Positions 19,043-27,168 of a stretch of DNA of 64,000 bases are shown here, piece after piece. Below the pieces are notes generated by a model. The model saw only the letters and a list, made by a program, of their open reading frames with translations. It was not told the origin of the DNA and did not search any database. The DNA comes from TOLSYN sp963849065 (GTDB lineage: Bacteria > Acidobacteriota > Terriglobia > Terriglobales > Acidobacteriaceae): positions 372,001 to 436,000 of the forward strand of contig CAWKFM010000001.1 of assembly GCA_963849065.1 (NCBI GenBank), read 5' to 3'. The translations under genes and the position numbers were made by a program. Positions within the stretch are counted from its first letter, which is position 1. Each line of letters begins with the position of its first letter.

Positions 19043-20344
19043 CTAAGAGCTATAGAAGCCGGCTTCGGTGGGACCTTGAACCGGCAATGGTAGGAGCTGG
19101 TTTTCCACGATGTCAATGGTAGATTGCGCAGAGGCATCGGCGACCAGGGTCGACCCGCAACCACCTGAACCGCATTTTCCCGACAATGAACTCCGACTCG
19201 GCACATCCATGGGTTCGGTCTTCACTTTGACGCGATTGCGGCCGGTCGCCTTGGCCACGTACAACGCACTATCGGCGGCTACGATCATCTCGTCGCTGGT
19301 CCGTCCATCGTCAGGAAAGGTTGCAACGCCGAATGAGGCAGTCACTGTGATTAATGACGCGCCATAGCTTACTGGAGCGGCGGCCATCGCGCGGCGCAAC
19401 TCCTCAGCGCGTTCGACCGCGTTTTCTGTAGACATCTGCGGCATAACCAGCAGAAACTCCTCGCCACCGTAACGGCAGTAGATATCGCTGCCGCGCGCAT
19501 GGCATTTCATCAGTTCGCCGAAGGCGCGCAAAACTTCGTCGCCACCGAGATGTCCGTACCGGTCATTGATGGCCTTGAAGTGGTCGAGGTCACCCATAAT
19601 CAGACTCACGGGATGACCATTACGCTCCGCTAAGATAAGCTCCCGGCCCAGGGTATCGTCAAGGTAGCGGCGGTTGTAGAGGCCGGTCAGTGCGTCATGC
19701 GTGGACTGTTCCCGCAGCATTTCCTGCAAGGCCTGCACCTCGCGCTCGGCGCGGGTGCGTTCCGTCACATCCATGAACAGACTGATTAGCACCAACTTGC
19801 CGCCGATTTCCATGACCTGGCCTTGAATCTCGACATTGATCACGATGCCATTCTTGCGCGCTGCGCGGATTACATACTCGGCCCGCTCCACCTCGCCGCT
19901 GAGCCGCTTGCGGATATTCTCCGCCATGAGCGGGCGATCGCTCTCAGTTGCGAGATCGAGTGGCCCCAGCCTCCGGATTTCCTCAACGCTGTATCCGAAA
20001 ATCTCATCGAACTTAGCATTGGAGTAGCTGAACCTTCCATCTTCGGTAATGGCAATACCGACCAGGGACTGGCTCACGAGACCGCGGAACTTCGCCTCGG
20101 ATTCGCGCAGGGCACGATTGATTTTCTCGTTCTCGCGCAAGGCCGCCTCCACTTCCGAGGTGCGGCGGCGCACCTGTTCCTCCAGTAGGATTGCGGTCTG
20201 GAAGAGGCTGAAGTCGGAACCCTGGACACTGGTGCTGCGTTCGGCGCGATCCATCAGTGCCCGGATCATCTTGTTCAAACGGGCAATCTCGGCTTTCAAA
20301 GCCTGTTCATCCTGGTTGGCATATGGCAATCCCAGGTCAGGCAT
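19043..20344 (-). CDS. PAS-GGDEF diguanylate cyclase
   Basis: 433 residues, starting at the ATG at 20344 inside the end of the FIST gene (8-base overlap). It is a cytosolic enzyme making c-di-GMP from two GTP. The N-terminal helical region has coiled-coil character (about 10-85). A PAS domain (about 85-200) ends in the usual DVTERTRAE linker. The GGDEF domain follows (about 215-375) with active site GGEEF at 293-297 and an RxxD inhibitory site (284-287) five residues before it, so it looks both catalytic and product-inhibited. The C-terminal tail has a cysteine/glycine cluster (KCGSGGCGS) of unknown role. It is third in an operon with the HD-GYP phosphodiesterase and the FIST sensor. Confidence 0.93.
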   Translation of the reverse strand: MPDLGLPYANQDEQALKAEIARLNKMIRALMDRAERSTSVQGSDFSLFQTAILLEEQVRRRTSEVEAALRENEKINRALRESEAKFRGLVSQSLVGIAITEDGRFSYSNAKFDEIFGYSVEEIRRLGPLDLATESDRPLMAENIRKRLSGEVERAEYVIRAARKNGIVINVEIQGQVMEIGGKLVLISLFMDVTERTRAEREVQALQEMLREQSTHDALTGLYNRRYLDDTLGRELILAERNGHPVSLIMGDLDHFKAINDRYGHLGGDEVLRAFGELMKCHARGSDIYCRYGGEEFLLVMPQMSTENAVERAEELRRAMAAAPVSYGASLITVTASFGVATFPDDGRTSDEMIVAADSALYVAKATGRNRVKVKTEPMDVPSRSSLSGKCGSGGCGSTLVADASAQSTIDIVENQLLPLPVQGPTEAGFYSS

Positions 20345-21506
20345 ATTCCGCCTCCCTCGACTCTGCGCCGATTGCAAGCCCGACCAGCGTCTGATTGATA
20401 TGCACGCCTTGGAACTGCTCCCCGTAGGTATTGAATCCGACGGTGTTGTTTCGCAAAAGAATTTCGCCGACACGTTCTTTCAGTTGGCTCTGGTAGATCT
20501 CCAGCTTGCGGAGAATGCAGTCGCAGCCGAGAACCAGCTGAGGCATGCCTATATCTGCGCGTATCTCCAGGAAGGCCTGCTCCAGGTTCTCCACTAAGTC
20601 CACTCCCTTTGCGACCCGAAGAACCAGCCCGTTTTCGATGGCGCAGTAAAAGGTCAGGCTATCGTCAGGGTTGACTTTCTGAATGGAACGCACGTAATTC
20701 GTACCATCGATTAGCACCACGACCGGCCAGGCAGCGAAGCGCTTGGGCGCAAGATCGCGCGCATCAATGCCAAGGATGCGCGCATACTCCTGGGCCGCCG
20801 GCAGCCCGTTAATCTCCTTCACAATGCGGAGGGCGGGATCGGCCTCGGTGACGACCAGCCTCTCACCCGTGGCGACAAAGTGCTGCGTCTTGAATTGCTT
20901 GAATGGGAATCGAGTGGTAGCCACAATCAGGACAGCGCTATCGGAGTGAAAGCGGCCCTCGGAATAAACATGGGTGCGGCCAAAATTCACGCCGTCCCCA
21001 GCCGAGCCGCCGATCAGCGGGAGGCAGCCCAGCGCGCTCTGCAAAGCGCGCGTTACCGGCTCTTCGCGCATCGACATGCCATCGATCAGCAGCAACGCAA
21101 AGCTGTTATCCACCCCCGCATGAGGCGCATGGCTTTCCAGCTTCTGCAACAACTCCTGAACGAGGGACTGACCGGCGGCGATGGTGAATTGCTGCAAACA
21201 ATCGAAGCGGCCGCTCACGGCGCTAAAGCTGCCGTCCGGAAAGCTCGCTCCCGTCAGGCTCTGTTCGCGGTAACCGGCGGGTCCGATTTCCCCGGCCGTG
21301 GTACAGCCCACAACTTGAACCCCGGCAAACAAAGTTCTCATTTCCTCGGCGAGCACCTCCAGGTCATACTCGCTGGAGCAGAAGAAGATCACCAGCGCCA
21401 TCTCCGGCTGAGCCAGCCCCGCGTGAAATTCGCGAACTGCCTGACGTGCGTCAGTCACGCACGATTGCGCCCTGCGTATCCTGTGTATATCGATCTGCCC
21501 GTTCAT
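20337..21506 (-). CDS. FIST domain sensor protein (NosP-like)
   Basis: 389 residues made almost only of FIST_N (about 30-220; VVGCTTAGEIG and LIGGSAGDGVNFG) and FIST_C (about 230-370; LVLGCDCILR and GFNTYGEQFQG). There is no membrane segment and no output domain. Stand-alone FIST proteins of the NosP type bind haem, sense nitric oxide and control a partner kinase or cyclase; whether this one binds haem is unknown. Its start overlaps the end of the HD-GYP gene by four bases and its end overlaps the cyclase start. It therefore probably regulates c-di-GMP synthesis, breakdown or both. Confidence 0.9.
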   Translation of the reverse strand: MNGQIDIHRIRRAQSCVTDARQAVREFHAGLAQPEMALVIFFCSSEYDLEVLAEEMRTLFAGVQVVGCTTAGEIGPAGYREQSLTGASFPDGSFSAVSGRFDCLQQFTIAAGQSLVQELLQKLESHAPHAGVDNSFALLLIDGMSMREEPVTRALQSALGCLPLIGGSAGDGVNFGRTHVYSEGRFHSDSAVLIVATTRFPFKQFKTQHFVATGERLVVTEADPALRIVKEINGLPAAQEYARILGIDARDLAPKRFAAWPVVVLIDGTNYVRSIQKVNPDDSLTFYCAIENGLVLRVAKGVDLVENLEQAFLEIRADIGMPQLVLGCDCILRKLEIYQSQLKERVGEILLRNNTVGFNTYGEQFQGVHINQTLVGLAIGAESREAEYA

Positions 21507-22678
21507 ACGGTCTCCCTGTTATGCTCTAACTGCCCTAGGCCGCAATGTTTCACTAAAGCCCGGTAGTGCTGAAGCTGGTCATCACCGATGCCACATTCGT
21601 TAGGCAGCGATGACCTAAGAGAAAACTCTTCCTCTGCCGTAACTCGCAACTTCAGCCATTGTTCTTCCGGAACACCGAGAAACGCCTCTACCGCAGCAGG
21701 GTCAAACTGGGTGCCGCTGCAGCGGATAATCTCTTCCTTGGCGTTCACAAAGGAATTGGCCGGGCGATAACACCGATCGGAGATGATGGCATCCAGGGTA
21801 TCGACGATGGTAAAAAGGCGAGCGCCCAAAGGTATGGACTCTCCCATTAGATGATCGGGGTACCCGCTCCCGTCCCATTGTTCGTGATGGTGCCTGACGT
21901 TCTCTGCCACTCCACGTAGAGAGGGTACCGAACTTAGGATGCGAGCGCCGCAAACGGCGTGCGTTTTACACTGCTCAAACTCCTCAGCGGTCAATCGGCC
22001 TGGCTTTAGCAGGATCGAGTCCGGAACGGAAATCTTGCCGATGTCATGGAGCAGGGCGGCGCATTCGAGTTCGGCCATGAGTTCGCGCGGGTAATTCACC
22101 TGTTTAGCGAGATACAAAGTATAGGCGCGCACCCGGAAGGAATGCGCGCAGGTCTCATGCTCGCGTGCATCCAGCGCTGCAACCAAGGCTTCCAGACTTG
22201 AACGCTCAGTGAGCTTCAAATCGGAGAGCGCTTCCTGCAGCTGCGTGGACTTCTTCTCGACTTCGGAACTCAGCATGATCACGCGTTCGGCAAGACGCCG
22301 CTGGTTCCTGATTGCTCTATAAGCCGGCTCCAGGACGTCGACGAGGTGGGCCCTGCTGAAGGGTTTTTCAAGAAAACCGGCGGCCCGCAAACGAAGCGCT
22401 GCAATCACATCCGGAAGGTCCGGCCGACCTGTCATGAGAACGAAGGCGACGTCCCGCTGTTGTTCGTTTATCCTTTTGATCAGTTCCAGCCCATGTGCCT
22501 CCGGCATGTACATATCGCAAACAACCACGTCAAAGTCGCGTTCAGCCAGGCAACAGATAGCACTCTCGACGCTGGCGGCTTCCTGAATTTCGGAGGCGTA
22601 GCCACCCAGCATGACAGCAACTACCGAACGCACTGCATCCTCGTCGTCAACCACGAGAACCTTAGGACCGCGATGCAT
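21503..22678 (-). CDS. Response regulator with HD-GYP c-di-GMP phosphodiesterase domain
   Basis: 391 residues from the ATG at 22678, chosen because an AGGAGA site lies six bases upstream and the receiver begins at once. The receiver (4-120) has DDED at 11-14 and phosphoacceptor Asp55 (VVCDMYMPE). A coiled linker (120-160) leads to an HD-GYP domain. It carries HDIGK at 211-215, the HHEQWDGSGYP block at about 264-274 and the following DTLDAIISDR segment. These are the metal-binding and GYP signatures of enzymes degrading c-di-GMP. It is the first gene of a three-gene operon. No kinase is adjacent on this strand; the nearby hybrid kinases are possible partners. Confidence 0.94.
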   Translation of the reverse strand: MHRGPKVLVVDDEDAVRSVVAVMLGGYASEIQEAASVESAICCLAERDFDVVVCDMYMPEAHGLELIKRINEQQRDVAFVLMTGRPDLPDVIAALRLRAAGFLEKPFSRAHLVDVLEPAYRAIRNQRRLAERVIMLSSEVEKKSTQLQEALSDLKLTERSSLEALVAALDAREHETCAHSFRVRAYTLYLAKQVNYPRELMAELECAALLHDIGKISVPDSILLKPGRLTAEEFEQCKTHAVCGARILSSVPSLRGVAENVRHHHEQWDGSGYPDHLMGESIPLGARLFTIVDTLDAIISDRCYRPANSFVNAKEEIIRCSGTQFDPAAVEAFLGVPEEQWLKLRVTAEEEFSLRSSLPNECGIGDDQLQHYRALVKHCGLGQLEHNRETV

Positions 22679-22987
22679 CGCTTCTCCTTGGCCTGCCCGG
22701 ATTCCATCGGGCTCAGATCGTCCTCCGAGATGAAGTCGCAAAAGAACTGTTGCGCCTTCTCCCTCCGGGGCATGGGAAACTTGAGCCCTTGCTCCCGGGC
22801 TCGAATCCTTCCGTGGTATATATCGGCAGCTATAGGGTACGAATTTAATTCTCATGGGCAGGGATGCTGGATCGGTGAGCCGCCGCACCAGCAGGCCTCC
22901 ACCAGTTCCAGCCGGCTGACGGGCAACCCGGACTTTTGGCCCTGTTGGCGTTCACCATCGTTGTGCGCCTGAGGAGGGCCGCCAACG
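22679..22987. other. Divergent gap between HD-GYP operon and integrase remnant
   Basis: About 310 bases. It must contain the promoter of the minus-strand c-di-GMP operon, but no clear -35/-10 pair was picked out. A CTGACGGGCAACCCGGA string shared with the 18.7-kb integrase remnant lies at about 22,915-22,933. Confidence 0.35.
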
Positions 22988-23231
22988 ATGCCGAGGAAGC
23001 ATATCTCGAAACGAGTCCCTCCAAAGCCTAAAACGGTTCTTCGGCTGCCGGACTTGGACCAAGCAAAATCGGCAGTACTGAACAGCTTGAGTTCAGTTGA
23101 CGGACAGCGGGGTTACCGGCACGCAATCGATGAGTTCGTGGAGTGGTACTGTTCGGAGCCCAGGTTATCTTTCAGCAGAACGGTTGTCCTCCTCTACCGC
23201 ATTCACCTTGAGTCTCGCCTGTTGGCGCCAC
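22988..23231 (+). pseudogene. Tyrosine integrase N-terminal fragment
   Basis: The ATG at 22988 has a GAGGAGGG site upstream. The first 80 or so codons read as an integrase SAM-like core-binding domain (VLRLPDLDQAKSAVLN, IDEFVEWYCSEPRLSF, RTVVLLYRIHLESR). After LESRLLAP the frame loses similarity, and no catalytic R-H-R-Y domain follows. It is the better-preserved relative of the remnant at 18.8 kb. Confidence 0.75.
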
Positions 23232-23405
23232 CACACCACAGAAATCAAACTCAGCAGACAAACCCAAGAGCAGAATCGTGGACGTCACAGAAAGCTATTC
23301 GGGGAAAGCGACAATCATCACCGGGGCGAAGGAGCCTTGAATGCCGCGCCATTAGAGGTGTTCTGATGACTTCGTTGAACTTGATGAAGGGTGGAAGAGA
23401 ACCCC

Positions 23406-23697
23406 ATGGCGACACTAGGACTGATTGAATACGGGGACGCGAGCCCCGAAGTTCGCGCCATCTACGATAACATCATGGCCACTCGCAAGGTTGACCGGGT
23501 GAACAATTTCTGGAAGGCCATCGCCCAAGATCCTGTCACCGTGAAGCGTACATGGGAGAGCATCAAACAGGTGATGGCACCGGGGGGCGCTCGCGGAACT
23601 GATGGCGGTCGTAGGCATGGCGAACGAACCCAACAACCTTGCCACCGGGTATCAGGTCGAGATTGACGATCAGTTCAAGAAGACGCTATTGCGATAG
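23406..23697 (+). pseudogene. Carboxymuconolactone decarboxylase (AhpD-like) family gene with internal deletion
   Basis: The start at 23406 gives MATLGLIEYGDASPEVRAIY and VNNFWKAIAQDP, the N-terminus of a CMD/AhpD-type protein. After KQVMAPGG the frame shifts to ALAELMAVVGMANEPNNLATGYQVEIDDQF, the C-terminus of the same family. About 40 codons in between are missing, including the stretch that holds the CxxC redox or catalytic site. The remnant is therefore inactive. Confidence 0.7.
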
Positions 23698-23720
23698 GTG
23701 ACCTAGTTGGTGCCGTGCCC

Positions 23721-23822
23721 GACGACGCTTACGGCCTGTGGCTCGACCCCGGCTTTCAGAAGACGGACGGCGTATGCGACCTGTTGAAGCCGTTCAAAAC
23801 AGGCACAACTCAAGCTTTGTGA
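23721..23822 (+). pseudogene. SRAP (SOS response-associated peptidase, YedK/HMCES family) C-terminal fragment
   Basis: The frame reads DDAYGLWLDPGFQKTDGVCDLLKPF and stops at 23820. The LWLDPGF and DLLKPF blocks match the C-terminal part of SRAP proteins. No upstream part is present in this frame. The matching N-terminal fragment lies 600 bases downstream on the same strand, so the two probably come from different copies or a rearranged gene. Confidence 0.55.
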
Positions 23823-23981
23823 CGCAGCTGAATCCTCGTCTCAGCCAGAGTTCCATGACCAAAGTAACGCCCTGTACGTGACGGCACGCCTGTTGTAATC
23901 CTCTTTTTCATTTGAAGTTTCCACTAAACGCAGCCACTTTAATTGCCGATGTTGTAGAAGAGCGGCTGACGGAGGCAGACG

Positions 23982-24194
23982 ATGGAACTCGAACAAGCCA
24001 GATTAGAAGAATGGGATCGCTGGACTGGATCGGATGGGGGTATTCGGTTAATCGGGAGAGTCTACGGACATCCGGTTCTGCCGAATGGAAGCCCCTTGAG
24101 CACAAGTCCAGTTGTGGAGATGGACTCCGAATTAGCGATGACCTACGATGCCCTATACAGTTTGGGTCAACCTTGCTCTTACACGGAGATTTGA
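23982..24194 (+). CDS. Small hypothetical protein
   Basis: 70 residues. The ATG at 23982 has GACGGAGG nine bases upstream. It contains RLIGRVYGHPVLPNGSPL and STSPVVEMD, a pattern seen in short hypothetical proteins near mobile genes, but no named domain was recognised. It is flanked by gene fragments, so it may be a cargo gene or itself decayed. Confidence 0.45.
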   Translation: MELEQARLEEWDRWTGSDGGIRLIGRVYGHPVLPNGSPLSTSPVVEMDSELAMTYDALYSLGQPCSYTEI

Positions 24195-24386
24195 GCGAGA
24201 AGCGGGCGAGTACGCCGTGGGGCATCGTCCGGGTTTCAATCCCAGCGCCTTCGTGGTGAACTCCACCAGCGGCTGGCACGCAGCCGTGATGTCGAGCGTG
24301 AACGTCGGGGCGCACGCCTCCTCCTCGGCAAACGCCACCGACGCCACGAAGTCGTTCCGTTTCAAATCGTCGATGAACGGGTGCAC
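24153..24386 (-). CDS. Possible small protein or gene fragment divergent from SRAP remnant
   Basis: A frame from a GTG at 24386 encodes 77 residues beginning HPFIDDLKRNDFVASVAF, followed by TFTLDITAACQPLVEFTTKALGL. It looks protein-like and its first 20 residues resemble the orphan fragment at 30.3 kb. No domain was recognised and the ribosome-binding site is weak. It could be a genuine small gene or the end of a decayed one. Confidence 0.35.
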   Translation of the reverse strand: MHPFIDDLKRNDFVASVAFAEEEACAPTFTLDITAACQPLVEFTTKALGLKPGRCPTAYSPASRSNLRVRARLTQTV

Positions 24387-24404
24387 CGCGCTATACTTCT
24401 TCCC

Positions 24405-24600
24405 ATGTGCGGACGCTACCGCCTCACCCGCGCCGATAAACTCGCCGAACGCTTCGACATTGAGCCCGAGGACGACTTGGTTCCCCGCTACAACATCGTC
24501 CCGGCTCAGGACATCCCGGTCATCCGCTAAAATCAAGAGGAACCCAAACGGTTTGGGGCACGGATATTTGCCGACCGTGCCTGCCTCCCTCACTTCAGGG
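24405..24600 (+). pseudogene. SRAP family N-terminal fragment with premature stop
   Basis: The ATG at 24405 begins MCGRYRLTRADKLAERF, with the conserved Cys2 that forms the DNA-protein crosslink in SRAP enzymes, and YNIVPAQDIPVIR. A TAA follows at 24528, and the frame continues NQEEPKRFGAR beyond it before fading. Full-length members have about 200-230 residues, so this copy is non-functional. Confidence 0.7.
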
Positions 24601-24658
24601 TGCCGCTAACCTGTCACCTCAAAACACTCTACAGCTACATCGTTGGACATTTGCAGTC

Positions 24659-25354
24659 CTAGTCGATTTTCACTCTTGAATTAATGACTGCCACTTGAAG
24701 TTGAAACATAGCTCTCCCCATGCGCGTCTGCTGTCTGGTGTCAGTTTTGAGAAACTCAAGAGCGTACAGACGAGCGTTGTGGCTTTTCCTGATTTCAATC
24801 CGGCGAACCGCAGAAGACACAGAAAAAGTGGTGCTGCCAAGGGCGAACTCAAGCAGTAACTCCCGCCCGATTTCAAGTGCATCGTCTTGCGTCAAAAGCG
24901 CGGCACCCCCAAGAGATACGTCGTGCAGCTCGGCGGTTTTCCAGTCTCGGGTGCCGCCAACGCCCCCGGCTAGGTCACAGTAGCACACCTCTGAGCGCAG
25001 CTCGATACGGAATGAGGCCCGGCGCTGGACACTACGATGAGTTCCGAGCAGAGTAACCTGAAGCGTTAGCTTCTCATCCATCCATTGGGAGTGGCCGTCT
25101 GCGTCAAACTCAAGTATCCCGAAAGGAGTGCTCTTGCAAATGATAAAGCGAGCATAGCTCGGAAGCAGGTCGAAGTGTTGCCGAGCCTCATCGTTTAGGA
25201 CAATGCTGAGAGTATGGCCAATGGTGACGGCAATCCTGCCCTCAATCGCCATCTCGGGCTCTGCGGAGGTGCCGGGTTCTACGGGGATACAGATGCGTAC
25301 CGATTCACTGGGAATGAAATGTAACGGTGTCGCGTGCCCTATCGGTCGAATCAA
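24659..25354 (-). CDS. PilZ domain protein (c-di-GMP receptor)
   Basis: 231 residues from a TTG at 25354 with a GGAG element nine bases upstream. The N-terminal half resembles the YcgR-type flanking beta domain. The C-terminal PilZ domain carries RRASFRIEL (the RxxxR half of the c-di-GMP site) and DVSLGGAALL (D-x-S-x-x-G), so both binding motifs are complete. It probably reads the c-di-GMP level set by the nearby cyclase and phosphodiesterase. The effector target is unknown. Confidence 0.85.
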   Translation of the reverse strand: MIRPIGHATPLHFIPSESVRICIPVEPGTSAEPEMAIEGRIAVTIGHTLSIVLNDEARQHFDLLPSYARFIICKSTPFGILEFDADGHSQWMDEKLTLQVTLLGTHRSVQRRASFRIELRSEVCYCDLAGGVGGTRDWKTAELHDVSLGGAALLTQDDALEIGRELLLEFALGSTTFSVSSAVRRIEIRKSHNARLYALEFLKTDTRQQTRMGRAMFQLQVAVINSRVKID

Positions 25355-25491
25355 TCAGAATTCTCCGTCGATACGCGAGGTGTACTTCCTCTAAAACGTC
25401 TAACTTGTTGCGACCACGATGGGCTAAGGTCGCTGATGGAGCAGCTCCTACCGCCACACGACTCCGTTCTACCACCCGGCAGGTTGTTTTC

Positions 25492-25797
25492 CTACCCCGA
25501 GGAATTATCCCAAAAAATCAGTCCCATCCCAACTTTCGGGATCGCCCAACTTACCTTTACACCTGTCTCCAACACGGAGCCCTCGATGGTAAGGCGAAGC
25601 TGGACTTCAGTGCCGATGGGCAAAGGTCGGTAAATTTCGAGGAAACAACCAGATCGGCTAATATCGCGATATTTTCCCCATGCCCAGCGTGTTCCATTTT
25701 GTATTATCTCAGCCGTACCTGTGCAAGAGTGGCGAGGGAAACGACGCCTATCGGAGAGCTGCTCGTCAGAACATTCATCCATAAAATGATCACACAA
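25492..25797 (-). CDS. Small PilZ domain protein
   Basis: 101 residues forming a single PilZ domain: RRRFPRHSCTG supplies the RxxxR motif and DISRSGCFLEI the D-x-S-x-x-G motif. The ATG at 25797 could be replaced by one at residue 6. It is closely related to the PilZ part of the next gene (shared RRRFPR and DISR-GC). It follows the same strand as the other PilZ genes but is not tightly coupled to them. Confidence 0.8.
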   Translation of the reverse strand: MCDHFMDECSDEQLSDRRRFPRHSCTGTAEIIQNGTRWAWGKYRDISRSGCFLEIYRPLPIGTEVQLRLTIEGSVLETGVKVSWAIPKVGMGLIFWDNSSG

Positions 25798-25920
25798 CGC
25801 CAGAATACAACGCTGCTAAGAAAAACACTTCGTCTAAAAGCGTGATTCACCTCATCATCCTCTAGCGTCACGGTTCAAGCCAATTGCGCTGCTCATGGAA
25901 GCTGGATCGACCCGACTAAT

Positions 25921-25975
25921 TGCTTTGCTCAGTTCGCTAATCGCTTCTTGCTTTGCTCAGTTCGCTAATCGCTTC
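25921..25975. repeat. 27-bp perfect tandem repeat at the end of the REC-PilZ gene
   Basis: Two identical 27-bp copies (25921-25947 and 25949-25975) with one base between, a period of 28. Because 28 is not a multiple of three, the duplication changed the reading frame at the 3' end of the minus-strand gene, whose stop at 25937-25939 lies inside one copy. Confidence 0.9.
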
Positions 25976-26827
25976 CTCGGTCAATTGCAAAGCGCGTGCG
26001 GGGTAATCGCGCTCAGCGTTCATTGCTTCCTGAAGTTCCCCTTTTGCTTGCTTTAAACTTTGCAGGGCGGCATTTAAGTGTTGGTTTCCCGCAGCATGTA
26101 GCTCAGCGAACGGACGTTCTGGAGTGCTGATTCGCTCTATTATGCGGGCAAGCTCCTCTTCCTGTCCGGAGGGCATGCCGACGAACTCCATTGCCATGCC
26201 AACCAGAGGTGTAGCCACTCTCACTTTCGCATCCACAACCACCAATATGTTAGTGATGGTCAGACGAAGTTGCGCCTCAGAGCTTACGGGCAAGGGCTGG
26301 ACAATTTCAATGTAACAACCGCCACGGCTTATGTCGCTTACCTCTCCCCATCCCCGGCACCTCCCGTTTAGGATAATCTCAGCTGCACCCGTACACGCAA
26401 AGCGGGGGAAACGACGGCGTTCTGCGGACTGAATATCCGAATACTCTGCCATTAAACTGCCCCACGGGATATACCCTTCCACCGGGGCTTTATCGGAAGA
26501 AACGGTCGTAAACTTTAGCACAATCGGTATGGAGTAGGGTTCCCCAAAAGCTGCCAACCACTTCGACCCGGCGTTGATGCGGCGGAATGAGGTCAGCAGC
26601 CGGGTGAATCTTGTGAGGATCTGGCGAACCAACTTGGCAAGTTCCAGACCGTTCATACCCGCCATACGATAGTCGCTCACCAGCACGTCAAATGTGTCTC
26701 GCTCGAACTTTGCGAGTGCCTCATTCGCATTGTAGGCATAGTCCGCCTTGTAGCCATGCCCCCTTAGAAGTTGGCAGCTCACACGTGCCAGCAGTTCATG
26801 GTCGTCCACGAATAAAATAGCCTTCAT
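25937..26827 (-). CDS. Truncated receiver fused to PilZ domain
   Basis: 296 residues from the ATG at 26827, where a receiver domain begins directly (MKAILFVDDHELLARV). The phosphoacceptor region DVLVSDYRMAGMNGLELA is present. The expected beta4-alpha5 part with the T/S and K residues is replaced by unrelated sequence after about residue 75, which suggests a frameshift or recombination. A complete PilZ domain follows (RRRFPRFACTG and DISRGGCYIEI), then a helical tail altered by the 27-bp duplication. The receiver is probably not functional, but c-di-GMP binding may be. Confidence 0.7.
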   Translation of the reverse strand: MKAILFVDDHELLARVSCQLLRGHGYKADYAYNANEALAKFERDTFDVLVSDYRMAGMNGLELAKLVRQILTRFTRLLTSFRRINAGSKWLAAFGEPYSIPIVLKFTTVSSDKAPVEGYIPWGSLMAEYSDIQSAERRRFPRFACTGAAEIILNGRCRGWGEVSDISRGGCYIEIVQPLPVSSEAQLRLTITNILVVVDAKVRVATPLVGMAMEFVGMPSGQEEELARIIERISTPERPFAELHAAGNQHLNAALQSLKQAKGELQEAMNAERDYPARALQLTEEAISELSKARSD

Positions 26828-27003
26828 TTTGAGCCTGCCTGCTGAGTATGGTGGTGGAACTACGAAGACAATAACGGTTTCTATCGATGCCCTGACCGAG
26901 GAGTGGAAGAACTTCGTCGGAATTTGGAGCGGCAAACCGAGATGCCATGGCTCGACCGCCGAAGAGACTAGAGTTCCGCACACACGGGATCATTGTGACT
27001 GGG

Positions 27004-27168
27004 TTGCGGAATGCAAAACTCAAGGGGAAGACTCTTGGGCGTCCGCCGCTGTTATTGGATTGCGCCCGGATTGCCCGCCTGCGGGCGGCTGGCGCTTCAA
27101 TCCGTCCAGTCTCGGAGCAGATGGAAGTATCGACCGCCACCATCCACAAGGTTGTCCATCGGCGTTAG
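27004..27168 (+). pseudogene. Serine recombinase (resolvase/invertase) C-terminal fragment
   Basis: The frame reads AKLKGKTLGRPPLLL, then IARLRAAGASIRPVSEQM and VSTATIHKVVHRR, the DNA-binding helix-turn-helix tail of resolvases. The catalytic N-terminal domain with its serine is absent. An ATG at 26947 opens the frame but upstream residues are not resolvase-like. Confidence 0.7.

Noticed and set aside
25921..25975. Start of a CRISPR-like array
   Set aside because: Only two copies with a one-base spacer; it is a simple tandem duplication inside a gene end.
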